Below, piece by piece: positions 35,290 to 44,325 of a DNA stretch of 64,000 nt. This DNA is from Halalkalibacter alkaliphilus (GTDB taxonomy: Bacteria > Bacillota > Bacilli > Bacillales > Bacillaceae_D), in contig NZ_JAKRYL010000001.1 in assembly GCF_023555415.1 (NCBI RefSeq), positions 1 through 64,000 on the forward strand. Direction: 5' to 3'. Made by a program: the position numbers and the translations under genes. The notes beneath the pieces are model-generated. The model made no database searches. It had not been told where the DNA came from and saw nothing but the letters and a program-made list of their open reading frames with translations. Numbering within the stretch: position 1 is the first letter of the stretch; each line of letters opens with the position of its first letter.

Positions 35290-35523
35290 TTAACTTCCTG
35301 TTTTACTATTATTCGTCTGTTCAACAGCTTGAAGGGTTGTTTTTTCTTCTGTTTTACTTGTTTCATTACTATCACTATTGACTAATTCATTCGTTGCTTT
35401 TTTAAACTCTTTTAAAGTACTCCCAAATGCTTTCCCTATTTCAGGTAGTTTAGAAGGGCCAAAGATGATTAATGCAATGACAAGAACAAGTATAAGTCCT
35501 GGAATTCCAATGTTAGATAACAT
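35290..35523 (-). CDS. tatA: TatA-type twin-arginine translocase subunit
   Basis: 77 residues: short N-terminal membrane helix ([15 protein letters not shown]), the [13 protein letters not shown] hinge and amphipathic helix, then an acidic, polar tail. It is the pore-forming subunit of Tat export. It lies 54 bp after the gene for a twin-arginine protein and probably serves it, as TatAd serves PhoD in B. subtilis. No tatC gene is next to it, so it must use a TatC encoded elsewhere. Confidence 0.93.
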   Translation of the reverse strand: MLSNIGIPGLILVLVIALIIFGPSKLPEIGKAFGSTLKEFKKATNELVNSDSNETSKTEEKTTLQAVEQTNNSKTGS

Positions 35524-35577
35524 GGATGAACCTCCTTATAAAGATCTAGTTAGACGTACTGAGTTAGGTGGACAGGA

Positions 35578-37038
35578 TTATAAAGTTACTCCATGGCGAT
35601 CTAAAACAGCTGCAGCTAATGGAGACATACCTTCTTTTTCTGCATATGCTTTCACTTTGTCTGAAATTTGTGGTGCGAAGCTTGCAGGAGGAGCAGCATG
35701 GCTCATCGTAAATTGGCGAGCAGAGTTTCTACGAGCAAATGGTCCCCAAACAGCAATTGTAAAACCAGGGCTTTGAATGTTTACGAACATCGTTTTGCCA
35801 TCAGGAGCAAAACAAACACCAGCAAACTCAGATGAGTTAAATACGTTTTGAGCAAACTCATACACATTACCTTCTGGCGTTAAGCCGATAATGCGATCAC
35901 CTGCTGGGTTACCGTCTTCAGCAATCCAAAGATCACCCCAAGGTGTAATTGTTACATTATCTGGTGCACGTAGGTCATTACTATCTTGAGATTCAAAGAA
36001 TAACTCTAGTGTATTAGTTGCAGGGAAATAACGGTACACACGACCAAAACGGTTCGGTCCATTATCTGTACGCGCACTCGTATCATCAAACCAGAATGCG
36101 CCTCCACTAAACCAAGAGCCTTCTAGACGTGTAAATTGAATACAGCCTAGATCTCTGGCATCTTCTTTTGCACGTTCAGGATTAACTTGCTTCCAAACAA
36201 TCCCAACTTTTTGTCCTTTTTCGAATGTACTTGCCTGGTTTCCAGGAAGCTCGTCCAATGCAGCAGCCTCAAGAATTCCACCTTCCTGAAGAGATCCTAA
36301 TTTTTGCCTGCGGTTATGAGGAGTAAAGCGATATAAGAATGAAGGGGCGTTGTCTTCAGTTAAATACCATATTCCAGTAGCTGGGTCGACACTACAAGCT
36401 TCGTGAGAGAAATAACCCATATCACGAATTGGTGTTTTTGACATTTCATTTTCAGGATCGTGAGGATTTACTTCAAATACAAACCCGTGTCCCATTTCGC
36501 GAGTTTCTTCACATGTTAACCATGTTCCCCAAGTAGAAGCACCGCCAGCACAGTTACGAATATTCCCTGAATTTGTTACATATTCGTCAACAACTTCACG
36601 ATTAGGTGTAACAACAAGAGCTGTTGTTCCGCCTGCTGCCCCTTTACTCCAAGGGTTTTTCCCATTTACAGGAAACTGGTGGTTTGTGCCGCATTCGTGA
36701 TTCCGGACAAGGATTGTTGTATTTTTAGGACCTTGATAAGCAGCCATTCCATCAGGTAAGCCAGGAACTAAGTCTCCATTTGGATTTACCATTGCTTTTC
36801 CAGTCGTAGAAATAATTTTGTAATTAAATCCTTCTGGTAGGTCAAGAAATCCATTTGGATCTTTTACTAGAGGTCCGTAGCCACCCCATCCTCTACCTTT
36901 TGTCGGGTCTGCTGTTGATGCTAATGCTCTCGATTGATCCGCCAATGATAATACACCACTAGTTCCTAAAGTTAATGCAAGCGTACTTATTCCCCCAACT
37001 TTCAAAAAATCTCTCCTGTTCATACCATTGTTTCCCAT
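35578..37038 (-). CDS. PhoX-like (DUF839) Tat-secreted phosphatase
   Basis: 486 residues. The N-terminus has a twin-arginine signal (MNRRDFLKVGGISTLALTLG), cleaved probably after ALAS near residue 41. The body has the beta-propeller pattern of PhoX/DUF839 proteins: ILVRNHECGTNHQFPV, CAGGASTWGTWLTCEET, SHEACSVDPATG and ITPWGDLWIAED. PhoX enzymes are Ca/Fe-dependent alkaline phosphatases. The gene is followed by its own tatA and preceded by an 11-bp phased PhoP-box candidate, which fits phosphate-starvation control. Enzyme activity is inferred from family. Confidence 0.88.
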   Translation of the reverse strand: MGNNGMNRRDFLKVGGISTLALTLGTSGVLSLADQSRALASTADPTKGRGWGGYGPLVKDPNGFLDLPEGFNYKIISTTGKAMVNPNGDLVPGLPDGMAAYQGPKNTTILVRNHECGTNHQFPVNGKNPWSKGAAGGTTALVVTPNREVVDEYVTNSGNIRNCAGGASTWGTWLTCEETREMGHGFVFEVNPHDPENEMSKTPIRDMGYFSHEACSVDPATGIWYLTEDNAPSFLYRFTPHNRRQKLGSLQEGGILEAAALDELPGNQASTFEKGQKVGIVWKQVNPERAKEDARDLGCIQFTRLEGSWFSGGAFWFDDTSARTDNGPNRFGRVYRYFPATNTLELFFESQDSNDLRAPDNVTITPWGDLWIAEDGNPAGDRIIGLTPEGNVYEFAQNVFNSSEFAGVCFAPDGKTMFVNIQSPGFTIAVWGPFARRNSARQFTMSHAAPPASFAPQISDKVKAYAEKEGMSPLAAAVLDRHGVTL

Positions 37039-37102
37039 TAATTATTCCTCCTCAAATTTATATAGGATGCCTAACAGAGAAGAAGTTGCTCTATGAAAAA
37101 TT

Positions 37103-37152
37103 TAACAAATTAGTTTTAAAGAGTTGTTTAAATAATATTTTTATATTGTTAA
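37103..37152 (-). promoter_or_regulatory. PhoP-box candidate upstream of the PhoX-like gene
   Basis: On the minus strand, hexamers occur at exactly 11-bp steps: TTAACA, AAAATA, TAAACA, TTAAAA, TTGTTA. This matches the PhoP-binding consensus of TTAACA-like repeats with 5-bp spacers; the first, third and fourth fit best. It ends about 65 bp before the start codon, as for PhoP-activated promoters. The region is AT-rich, so chance matches are possible. Confidence 0.5.
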
Positions 37153-37598
37153 TAGTAGAAAATAATTCAAAGGTCTTAAATTAGTTGTAGAGATATTATA
37201 ATTTCGAGACTTTATACCCTTTTAATGATATAAAGATACTGTTAAATAGAAAATTACTTTGTTGAAAAAGCACTTTAGTCAAACTTTTGTCTTGAAATTA
37301 TTAAATGAAGCTTAAATAAAATGAATATTTTGTAAAATGTTTATTAATAATCGGTAAATTCCTTCCGATTTTTTAGGTGACTTTTAAGGTATCTAGCAAA
37401 AATACAGCTCCATTGAGACAATAACGGAACTAAATAGGGTTGCATAGAAATAAGTAAAAAAGAGGCTGGGACATACTGTGCAGAAGTGACTCTGTTTTTT
37501 TCACCTGTCCTGTCTTATTCGAGTAAGCATCGTTGCATAAGACAATAATATAGCTTTTATAGTAAAATATTAGTATTTGCAAAAGGAGGCTCATTCTT
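37153..37598. other. gene-free stretch before the NAD(P)-binding gene
   Basis: About 445 bases without a gene. A weak hairpin with AATCGG / CCGATT arms and a T-run lies at 37349-37374. From 37462 the text AAAAGAGGCTGGGACATA starts a short sequence type often repeated in intergenic regions of Firmicutes; no matching right arm is seen. Confidence 0.4.
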
Positions 37599-38219
37599 AT
37601 GAATATTTTACTTTTAGGGGCAACTGGACGAGTTGGGAGTCATATAGTTACTCACGCCCTTGACGACAGACATCATGTGACTGTATTAGTTCGTACTCCA
37701 GAGAAGATTCAAATAAATAATAAAAATTTAACCATTATTCAAGGGAATGTTTTAAATAAAGATGATATCGTACATGCAATGCGAGGAAGCGATGTGGTTA
37801 TTAGCGCACTAAATACTGATGGCACAACCACTCTATCAGAAAGTATGTCACTTATTATCGAAGCAATGGAAAATGAAGGTATAAAGCGAATAATAACTAT
37901 AGGAACTGCAGGTATCCTACAAAGTAGAACCACACCAAATTCTCTGCGTTATCAATCAAGTGAATCAAAGCGTAAGTCAACTCGTGCAGCGGAAGAACAT
38001 CATAAAGTTTACGATATGCTCAAACAATCAAGCCTCGAATGGACGATTGTCTGTCCTACCTACTTGCCGGATGGAGAAAGGATAGGCAAATATCGTATAG
38101 AGCGAAATTTTTTGCCGGAGGATGGAATTGAAATTTCCGTACCGGATACAGCAGAATTTACATTTAGACAGATTAAAACAAGCGATTATATAAAATCACG
38201 TGTAGGTATCGCCTACTAA
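37599..38219 (+). CDS. NAD(P)-binding atypical short-chain dehydrogenase (YwnB-like)
   Basis: 206 residues. The N-terminal Rossmann motif LLGATGRVGSHIV (GxxGxxG), then VLVRTPEKI, GNVLNKDD and DVVISAL are typical of the NmrA/flavin-reductase-like branch of atypical SDRs. The YxxxK-type catalytic pair is not evident, so it may be a redox sensor or reductase. AAAGGAGG precedes the ATG. Monocistronic, with a terminator after. Confidence 0.87.
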   Translation: MNILLLGATGRVGSHIVTHALDDRHHVTVLVRTPEKIQINNKNLTIIQGNVLNKDDIVHAMRGSDVVISALNTDGTTTLSESMSLIIEAMENEGIKRIITIGTAGILQSRTTPNSLRYQSSESKRKSTRAAEEHHKVYDMLKQSSLEWTIVCPTYLPDGERIGKYRIERNFLPEDGIEISVPDTAEFTFRQIKTSDYIKSRVGIAY

Positions 38220-38266
38220 TAATACTCTTATTTCTCCATTATCCCGTATCCCGAAAAAACAAACAA

Positions 38267-38315
38267 CACTCACAAACATTGATGTATCAACAGTTGTGAG
38301 TGCTGTATCTTTTTA
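38267..38315 (+). terminator. terminator after the NAD(P)-binding gene
   Basis: CACTCACAA / TTGTGAGTG stem with an 18-base loop, then CTGTATCTTTTT. The next 290 bases to the end of the permease gene show no gene. Confidence 0.75.
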
Positions 38316-38604
38316 ATTAAATTGTTTTCATCTAAAGATACCGATTGTTAGGGCTGAATCGAAACTCTAAAAGAAAAACGATATTGAGTCCTGCCAGCGT
38401 TGTGTTGGGGATGATCTAGGTTCGGAAAAACGCGTCAGATTAAGCTTTTTTAGGACATGCTATCCTTCATGGGTTTCCCATGCTTGCCGTAATCACATAA
38501 TCGCGCCAGATCCGACTTTAATAGATTCATACGAACGAAAAAAGAACTAAGTTACGATTGAAACCCAGGTCGTCCCTAGGTTTCCACAATATACTATCCA
38601 ACTA

Positions 38605-39711
38605 CTAAGCCCGGCGCTCCATCAGATTAATCCCGAGTCCCATGCAGACCACACCAAACAATAACATAATCGATATGGGCTGCAACAGTTCAGGCAATCC
38701 AAGGTTATAGATGGCAACACCTCTTAAGGCATCTAGTCCATAATAAATCGGCATCCCTTTTGCTAAGGCAACCATGATGTCATTTGTTACAATCTCGATT
38801 GGCCAATACGCACCACCTAGCATGGCCATCGCCGTAGCGAGAATGGGAATGACAGCCTGCATTTGCTGAGACCTTTTCACTAGCCCCATGACAAGCATCC
38901 CGAGGCTCACAATTGCAAACGTGTAGCAAGCAATGACGAATAAAAGAGCGCCATACCGCTGCCCCAAATCAAATCCAAAGATAAATTTAAAAAATAGGAA
39001 AGCAACGAGAATTTGAACATACCCAATCAGAAAGCAATAAAGCAAATGTCCCAAATAGATCTGCCATTTGTGCAGCGGCGAAACGATGAGACGGTCCCAA
39101 GTTCCCACTCTTTTTTCCTCCGCGACATTCATTAAGCTAAACATTATCGTGTAAATGGAGAAGAATAGAGTCATCCCAAACAACACGTGAAGTTGGTCAT
39201 CATAAATAAATGAGCTTTCTTCTCCACTCAAGGATTCAGTTACTACCTTCATGCTAGGTTCATTCAGAAAACGTTCAAATTCTGTACGGAATTCCCCCGC
39301 GTCTACCTGCGATGCTATTTCCTGTAACCGTAACTCCTCCGAAAACACCTGATACACATAGTTTTCCACTGTAACACTTGACGGCTCCTGTACTGCGATG
39401 AGAATTCGATAGTCATCGTTCATCAACTTCAGTGCAAGTCCAGCGTCCCCGGAAGAAACAGCTTCATGGGCTTCTGATTCCTCTACCCAACGAAAGGTCA
39501 TATTCTCCGCTTCATTTAATCGATCCAGCCACTCCACTCTTTTCTCTTCCTCCAAGGAAGGGTCTCCGTAGGTGTAAATCGTAATATGGCTGTTAGGTCC
39601 ACCAAATCCTGCTAGAAAAGATACGAACAGAATGGTCAATCCGAGGAATGAGAGAACGAGTATAGGAGCACGGCGTAACCGTTGCCACTGTAATAAAAAT
39701 ACTGATCTCAT
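38605..39711 (-). CDS. lnrN: ABC-2 type permease, LnrN-like
   Basis: 368 residues with one N-terminal helix (about 14-34), an extracellular domain of about 135 residues, and five C-terminal helices (about 180-365), the layout of ABC-2 permeases. EEKRVGTWDRLIVSPLHKWQ is the cytoplasmic coupling segment. It pairs with the preceding permease and ATPase; the order kinase, regulator, ATPase, permease, permease equals lnrJKLMN (yfiJKLMN) of B. subtilis, which gives resistance to linear polyenes such as linearmycin. Its start follows GGAGG directly after the lnrM stop. Confidence 0.82.
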   Translation of the reverse strand: MRSVFLLQWQRLRRAPILVLSFLGLTILFVSFLAGFGGPNSHITIYTYGDPSLEEEKRVEWLDRLNEAENMTFRWVEESEAHEAVSSGDAGLALKLMNDDYRILIAVQEPSSVTVENYVYQVFSEELRLQEIASQVDAGEFRTEFERFLNEPSMKVVTESLSGEESSFIYDDQLHVLFGMTLFFSIYTIMFSLMNVAEEKRVGTWDRLIVSPLHKWQIYLGHLLYCFLIGYVQILVAFLFFKFIFGFDLGQRYGALLFVIACYTFAIVSLGMLVMGLVKRSQQMQAVIPILATAMAMLGGAYWPIEIVTNDIMVALAKGMPIYYGLDALRGVAIYNLGLPELLQPISIMLLFGVVCMGLGINLMERRA

Positions 39712-41010
39712 CTACAACGACCTCCTTTTTGGAAAAATGAGAATGCTGCTTATAATCAAAATGGCTGCCAACGTTGCAATTCGAATTAAATAAGGGAGAA
39801 TCGTCGTCATATTAAGCTCTTGCATCCACTTTAAGAATGCAGTCAATGCCGCACCATTTGGTGTCCAATTCCCTATCGTTCCAATCAGTGCCGGCATTTC
39901 GGATGTTGGGAAGAAACTCCCCCCAACAAGGGCAAGTAAGGTCACAATTCCACCAGAAAAAATATGGTTAAGGGCATCATTTTCGTATTTCACCGTTAGC
40001 GCTGTTAATAAGGAAGCAAAACCCCCTACACAGATTGCAAGAATGATGGCAATGATAGCAATCCCTCCCCAAAACGCCGGTTCATCGAGGGGAAATGTTC
40101 GAAAGGCCAAGGTTGATACAAGAAAAAGAATGATTAATTGGAGAAAAGAAATGACAGATGCCGAAATCATTTTTCCACCTAAATAAACAATTGGATGACG
40201 GTTCGAAAGTATGATTCTATTAAACACATGCTGCTTTTTTTCCACATACGCTTTACTTGCAATCGCCGCTCCAACAAATAATACAAACATCACTGCCATA
40301 CTGACTGTATAATATTGGAATGATGTGATTGGCTCACGGGCAGAAATGGATTCTACTCCTCCGAACTCCCTTGTCTCGATCACTTCTCCATCAGCTCGAT
40401 TTGACAAAACATCCCCATGGCCCAAATCTATTAATGTCTGAGATATCGCCGTTTCAAAATTCACTGTATTAACATATCGATTCACAATGTTAACAAATAC
40501 ATCTGTTCGAATCGAACTATAGTCCTTCACAGTTATTTTCAATTCACTGCCACCCCCTTCATTTAATAGCATTTTTTGAAGAGAACGGTACGTGAAATCT
40601 TCAGGAATCAGCAAAATTGCGGTGACATCTTCGTTTTCCAATGCTTCCTCTGCTTCAGAAAATTCGAGTTCTTCCATTGTCACCATGTTGCTGACACTTT
40701 CATTATTCATTAGGTCTTCCAACATCGTATAAGGTTTTACTTCCTCTACAACTTGTTCTAACTCCATAATCACTTCTCGAGGCATTCCGATCGTTTCCAA
40801 ATCTTCTATAAAGTCAATGACCCCCTGCTGTTCATCGTCCTCTATCACAAAAGCAACATCCATATGGAAGTACGATGTATCCCCACCAAGGATCCCCCTT
40901 AAAGCGAAGCTCAGAATAACGATTAATAAAATTGGCATGAGCAGGAGAATCATTAGTTCTGTTCGATCACGAAGCAGAACGAGAAGATCCTTTTTTAAAA
41001 AGTTCCCCAT
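39712..41010 (-). CDS. lnrM: ABC-2 type permease, LnrM-like
   Basis: About 432 residues: N-terminal helix (about 18-40), a large extracellular domain (about 45-235) and five C-terminal helices. The coupling segment is EKKQHVFNRIILSNRHPIVY. It is longer than B. subtilis LnrM (about 400), mostly in the acidic extracellular part. GAGGTGA is spaced correctly for ATG at 41010; the frame opens from a GTG three codons earlier. Forms the membrane complex with LnrN-like protein and LnrL-like ATPase. Confidence 0.82.
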   Translation of the reverse strand: MGNFLKKDLLVLLRDRTELMILLLMPILLIVILSFALRGILGGDTSYFHMDVAFVIEDDEQQGVIDFIEDLETIGMPREVIMELEQVVEEVKPYTMLEDLMNNESVSNMVTMEELEFSEAEEALENEDVTAILLIPEDFTYRSLQKMLLNEGGGSELKITVKDYSSIRTDVFVNIVNRYVNTVNFETAISQTLIDLGHGDVLSNRADGEVIETREFGGVESISAREPITSFQYYTVSMAVMFVLFVGAAIASKAYVEKKQHVFNRIILSNRHPIVYLGGKMISASVISFLQLIILFLVSTLAFRTFPLDEPAFWGGIAIIAIILAICVGGFASLLTALTVKYENDALNHIFSGGIVTLLALVGGSFFPTSEMPALIGTIGNWTPNGAALTAFLKWMQELNMTTILPYLIRIATLAAILIISSILIFPKRRSL

Positions 41011-41020
41011 CTCCTTCACC

Positions 41021-41953
41021 TCAATCCCTTAGCTTTCGACCTGTAAGGTGTAAAAACACGTCTTCTAACGATGGTACCTGCACATTAACATTTAAAATTT
41101 GTGCCTGATGACGTTCCGCATCCTGAAAGATACTACCAAGTAACTTGCTTCCCTTTGGTACGATCAACTTCAAGCCCTTCTCCGTTTCAATCGTCTGACG
41201 GATTCCATCGTGTGACTGTAAGTCTGTGACCAAATCTGGATAAGACCGGTCTAGCTCGATCCAGATCGTTTCTTCACCGGACAAAATACTCTTTAGTTCA
41301 TCCTTTGTTCCGGAGGCAATAATCTGACCGTGATCCATGATGTATACACGATCACACAGTCGCTCCACTTCTTCCATGTAATGACTTGTATACAGTACGC
41401 TCAGGCCCTTCTCTTGATTAAGATGCCTTACCGTATCCAGGATGTGAGTCCTTGATTGGGGGTCAATCCCCACAGTCGGTTCATCCATAATAAGAAGTTC
41501 TGGTTCATGAAGCATCGCTGCAGCCATGTTAATTCGTCGTTGCATTCCTCCTGAGTAGGTTTTGACAATTTCTTTTTGTCGCTCCTTCAGACCGACAATC
41601 TCTAGTACCTCCTGAATTTTCGATTCTAGCTCCTTCCCTTTCAATCCATATATTCTTCCAAAAAACTTCAAGTTTTCATAAGCAGTCAGTTCGTTATACA
41701 AGGCAATTTCCTGGGGAACAACACCTAAGACATTTCGAATAATCCCTGGATCCTTTAAAACACTTTGTCCCTTTAACTTCACATCGCCTGAAGTAGGTTT
41801 AATGAGTGAGGAAATCATGGAGATCGTTGTTGATTTCCCTGCCCCGTTTGGCCCTAATAACCCGACCGATTCCCCTTTATCCATATATAAATTAACACCA
41901 TCTACTGCGGCCTTTCCCTTAAAGACTTTTTTCAGCTCTTCTGTTTCAAGCAT
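41021..41953 (-). CDS. lnrL: ABC transporter ATPase, LnrL-like
   Basis: 310 residues. Walker A GPNGAGKSTTIS, Q-loop VPQEIALYNELT, signature YSGGMQRRINMAAAML, Walker B LLIMDEPTVGIDPQ and the H-loop TSHYMEEVERLCD are all present. DrrA-type ATPase with a C-terminal extension typical of drug exporters. It energises the two ABC-2 permeases encoded directly downstream. A terminator-like stem (42063-42084) separates it from the regulator gene, so the transporter may have its own regulated transcript. Confidence 0.88.
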   Translation of the reverse strand: MLETEELKKVFKGKAAVDGVNLYMDKGESVGLLGPNGAGKSTTISMISSLIKPTSGDVKLKGQSVLKDPGIIRNVLGVVPQEIALYNELTAYENLKFFGRIYGLKGKELESKIQEVLEIVGLKERQKEIVKTYSGGMQRRINMAAAMLHEPELLIMDEPTVGIDPQSRTHILDTVRHLNQEKGLSVLYTSHYMEEVERLCDRVYIMDHGQIIASGTKDELKSILSGEETIWIELDRSYPDLVTDLQSHDGIRQTIETEKGLKLIVPKGSKLLGSIFQDAERHQAQILNVNVQVPSLEDVFLHLTGRKLRD

Positions 41954-42062
41954 GACACTACCTCCTTTTATCGTAAAAACCCTTTTTCATAAGATTAACG
42001 CTTGCATTCGCTATTGGTGGACGTTATTTCATGTCTAATATAACTCCAAGTATATACATAAA

Positions 42063-42084
42063 AAGACAGTGCTCCCACTGTCTT
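42063..42084 (-). terminator. terminator or attenuator between lnrK-like and lnrL-like genes
   Basis: AAGACAGTG / CACTGTCTT with a four-base loop, followed on the minus strand by TTTTA. It lies 60 bp after the regulator stop and 110 bp before the ATPase start. Confidence 0.7.
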
Positions 42085-42143
42085 CAGTCATCAGATTTTT
42101 CATTTTGCATGACTTAAGTCATTTTATTAAACCTTCTAAAGGC

Positions 42144-42779
42144 TTAAACAAGGTTGTGTCTGATCGCATAAATCGCAATCTGTGTGCGGTCTCTCAGCTC
42201 AAGCTTATCGAGGATTATAGTAATATGATTCTTTATGGTACCAACCGACAAGGCCAGTTCCTCTGAGATTTCTTTGTTACTTCGCCCTTCACCAATTCGG
42301 CGGATAATATCCAACTCTCTTGGTGTGAGAGTTGGATTGACATCTTGTGTTCTCTCTTGTTGATTGAGGAGACGGGGCATTACTTTTGCTGCTACTTGAT
42401 CTTGCAAGGAGAGACCCCCAGCCAAACAACTTCGAATGGCTTTGATGAGTTCCTGTGGTTTCGCATCCTTAAGCATATAACCACTCGCACCACTCTTTAG
42501 AGCCTCCAATGCATATTCATCGTCATTAAACGTTGTTAACATAAGTACTTTACGGTCTGGCCAACGGGAATGGATGATACGTGCCGCTTCCAATCCATCC
42601 ATTTCAGGCATTCGAATGTCCATGATAATCACATCAAAATGTTGTGTTTCACAAAGGGAAACCGCTTCCTTGCCATGACTCGCTTCCCCTGTTACCTTTA
42701 TCTCAGCGTCTGTCTCTACCATCATTTTCAGTCCTTGTCTAACCATCACCTGATCTTCAGCTAGTAATATTCGAATCAC
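42144..42779 (-). CDS. lnrK: NarL-family response regulator, LnrK-like
   Basis: 211 residues. Receiver domain (LLAEDQ, Asp54 in VIIMDIRMPEMDG, TTFNDDE, Lys in MLKDAKP) and a LuxR-type helix-turn-helix (LTPRELDIIRRIGEGRSNKE, then ISEELALSVGTIKNHI). It overlaps the kinase gene by 4 bp. By analogy with LnrK it should switch on the lnrLMN-like transporter after polyene stress. Confidence 0.88.
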   Translation of the reverse strand: MIRILLAEDQVMVRQGLKMMVETDAEIKVTGEASHGKEAVSLCETQHFDVIIMDIRMPEMDGLEAARIIHSRWPDRKVLMLTTFNDDEYALEALKSGASGYMLKDAKPQELIKAIRSCLAGGLSLQDQVAAKVMPRLLNQQERTQDVNPTLTPRELDIIRRIGEGRSNKEISEELALSVGTIKNHITIILDKLELRDRTQIAIYAIRHNLV

Positions 42780-43924
42780 TCTATCTTCCCCCTTTTCGTT
42801 GCGAGAAGTGGTAACGTCCCGCGCACGATAAATTGTCCATCATATTGAGCGATTTCAAGTTTCCCGCCAGCATCCTCAATCCGTTCTCTCATCGAAGATA
42901 GTCCAAATCCTTCTTTATGCTGCCCTTGCGTTTTCACTGGGTTTGACACTTCAAATCGGAATACCCCGCCAGCAGGTGCTTCAAAGATGACTTCCACTTC
43001 ACGGCCACCGGAGTGACGCATCACATTTGTCAGGGCTTCCTGTACTGCGCGATACACGGCGATCGCCTGTTCATTTCCTAATGGCGCCGTTAACGCACCA
43101 TGTCTGATTGAAAACTGAATTCGCATATAACTCTCTGCTTCAAGTTTTCGAACGAGCCTGATAATCGCAGATAATCCACCTATTTCATCTTGTTTCAACG
43201 TTTTTACTGCACAACGTGTTTCCTCAAGACTCTCCTTTGCAAGCTGTTTTAATTCTAGGAGCCTTGAATGAGCTGCTTCATCCGTCTGTTCCATTCGCGC
43301 TACTTCCAATTGCATAAGTAATGCCGTTAATTTATGACCGACAGAATCATGGATTTCCCTAGCAATCTGGGTCCTCTCTTCCTGCCTCGCAGCCTGCTCA
43401 TCGCTTACAAGACGCCGCCTCATTTTTTTATACTCACTCAATAGTGCTTCGTTCCTAGCTTCGTTTTCATCTACCTTTGTTTTCGTGTGGCGGTATGTCG
43501 CCAAGGCAACCCCCACTAACAACGTATAAAGCACAATAAAGACCAGTGAATAACTAGGATACACGAAAAAATGAGGTGTAACCAATCCTACAAACAGGAT
43601 GCATCCGATTAGAATACTCTGCCAACCTTTGAGGTAAAACACCGACATCCCTGCTAAGATTGTAAAAACAAGGAAGGTATATGGGTTCGTAGTTTCGCTG
43701 TTATCTGGCCATAGCGTTAGAACAGCCGATGCTGCGACCAAAGCCGTGATCATCGTAAAAATGAATTGATGCTTTTTAAATAAAGGTAACATGAAAAAGA
43801 AGCTGAAGAAGGCTGCACACCCAATGATGCGGTTTGGGATTTCTAATAAACTCCCTTGATAATGCAATAAGGCAAATAGCCAAGATAGTAAGAGTAATAA
43901 TAGCCAAATCCAATATGTATACAA
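42776..43924 (-). CDS. lnrJ: NarL-partner histidine kinase, LnrJ-like
   Basis: About 382 residues: five or six N-terminal membrane helices (up to about 145), a coiled linker, HisKA_3 dimer domain with the phospho-acceptor His in EIHDSVGHKL (about residue 192) and a C-terminal ATPase domain (ALTNVMRHSGG, GFGLSSMRERIEDAGG). This is the DesK/LiaS-like kinase class. The frame opens with GTG at 43936, but AGGTGGG is seven bases before the TTG at 43924, which is preferred. Confidence 0.86.
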   Translation of the reverse strand: MYTYWIWLLLLLLSWLFALLHYQGSLLEIPNRIIGCAAFFSFFFMLPLFKKHQFIFTMITALVAASAVLTLWPDNSETTNPYTFLVFTILAGMSVFYLKGWQSILIGCILFVGLVTPHFFVYPSYSLVFIVLYTLLVGVALATYRHTKTKVDENEARNEALLSEYKKMRRRLVSDEQAARQEERTQIAREIHDSVGHKLTALLMQLEVARMEQTDEAAHSRLLELKQLAKESLEETRCAVKTLKQDEIGGLSAIIRLVRKLEAESYMRIQFSIRHGALTAPLGNEQAIAVYRAVQEALTNVMRHSGGREVEVIFEAPAGGVFRFEVSNPVKTQGQHKEGFGLSSMRERIEDAGGKLEIAQYDGQFIVRGTLPLLATKRGKIE

Positions 43925-43936
43925 GCCCGTTCCCAC

Positions 43937-44325
43937 CTGCCTTATTTTGTTTGAGTGAAATTTTGTTATCTATTAACTAGTCATATCATAGCAAAATAGG
44001 TCATACGAAAAAATAGAACTTTAAATAATGAGGTGAAAGGTGAGGGGGCAATCGTTTTGTCTCATTTGGAGTAAGAGCTGATGTATATCCTCCCACCTCC
44101 CCTATTATATACGTCAGTGAAATAAATTGAGCTGTTTTAGCTGTAATAAAGCAAAAAACGGAGATAATTTTAGTGCAACATTAAAAGGATTGATTCCTGC
44201 ATACCATACAAGTTCCAATCCTTTTAATCTTATTTTGTTCGTTATTTTTTTTATTCTAGCCGTTTCCCTTGCACCCTTAAATTATTAAAAAGGTATTTTC
44301 GCATCATGGACCGCTATTATGGAAA
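43937..44325. other. intergenic region with a terminator
   Basis: This region holds the promoter of the kinase-led lnr-like operon. A stem AAAAGGATTG / CAATCCTTTT (44183-44225) probably ends the converging-side kinase transcript read leftwards from 44326. No gene is visible. Confidence 0.55.
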
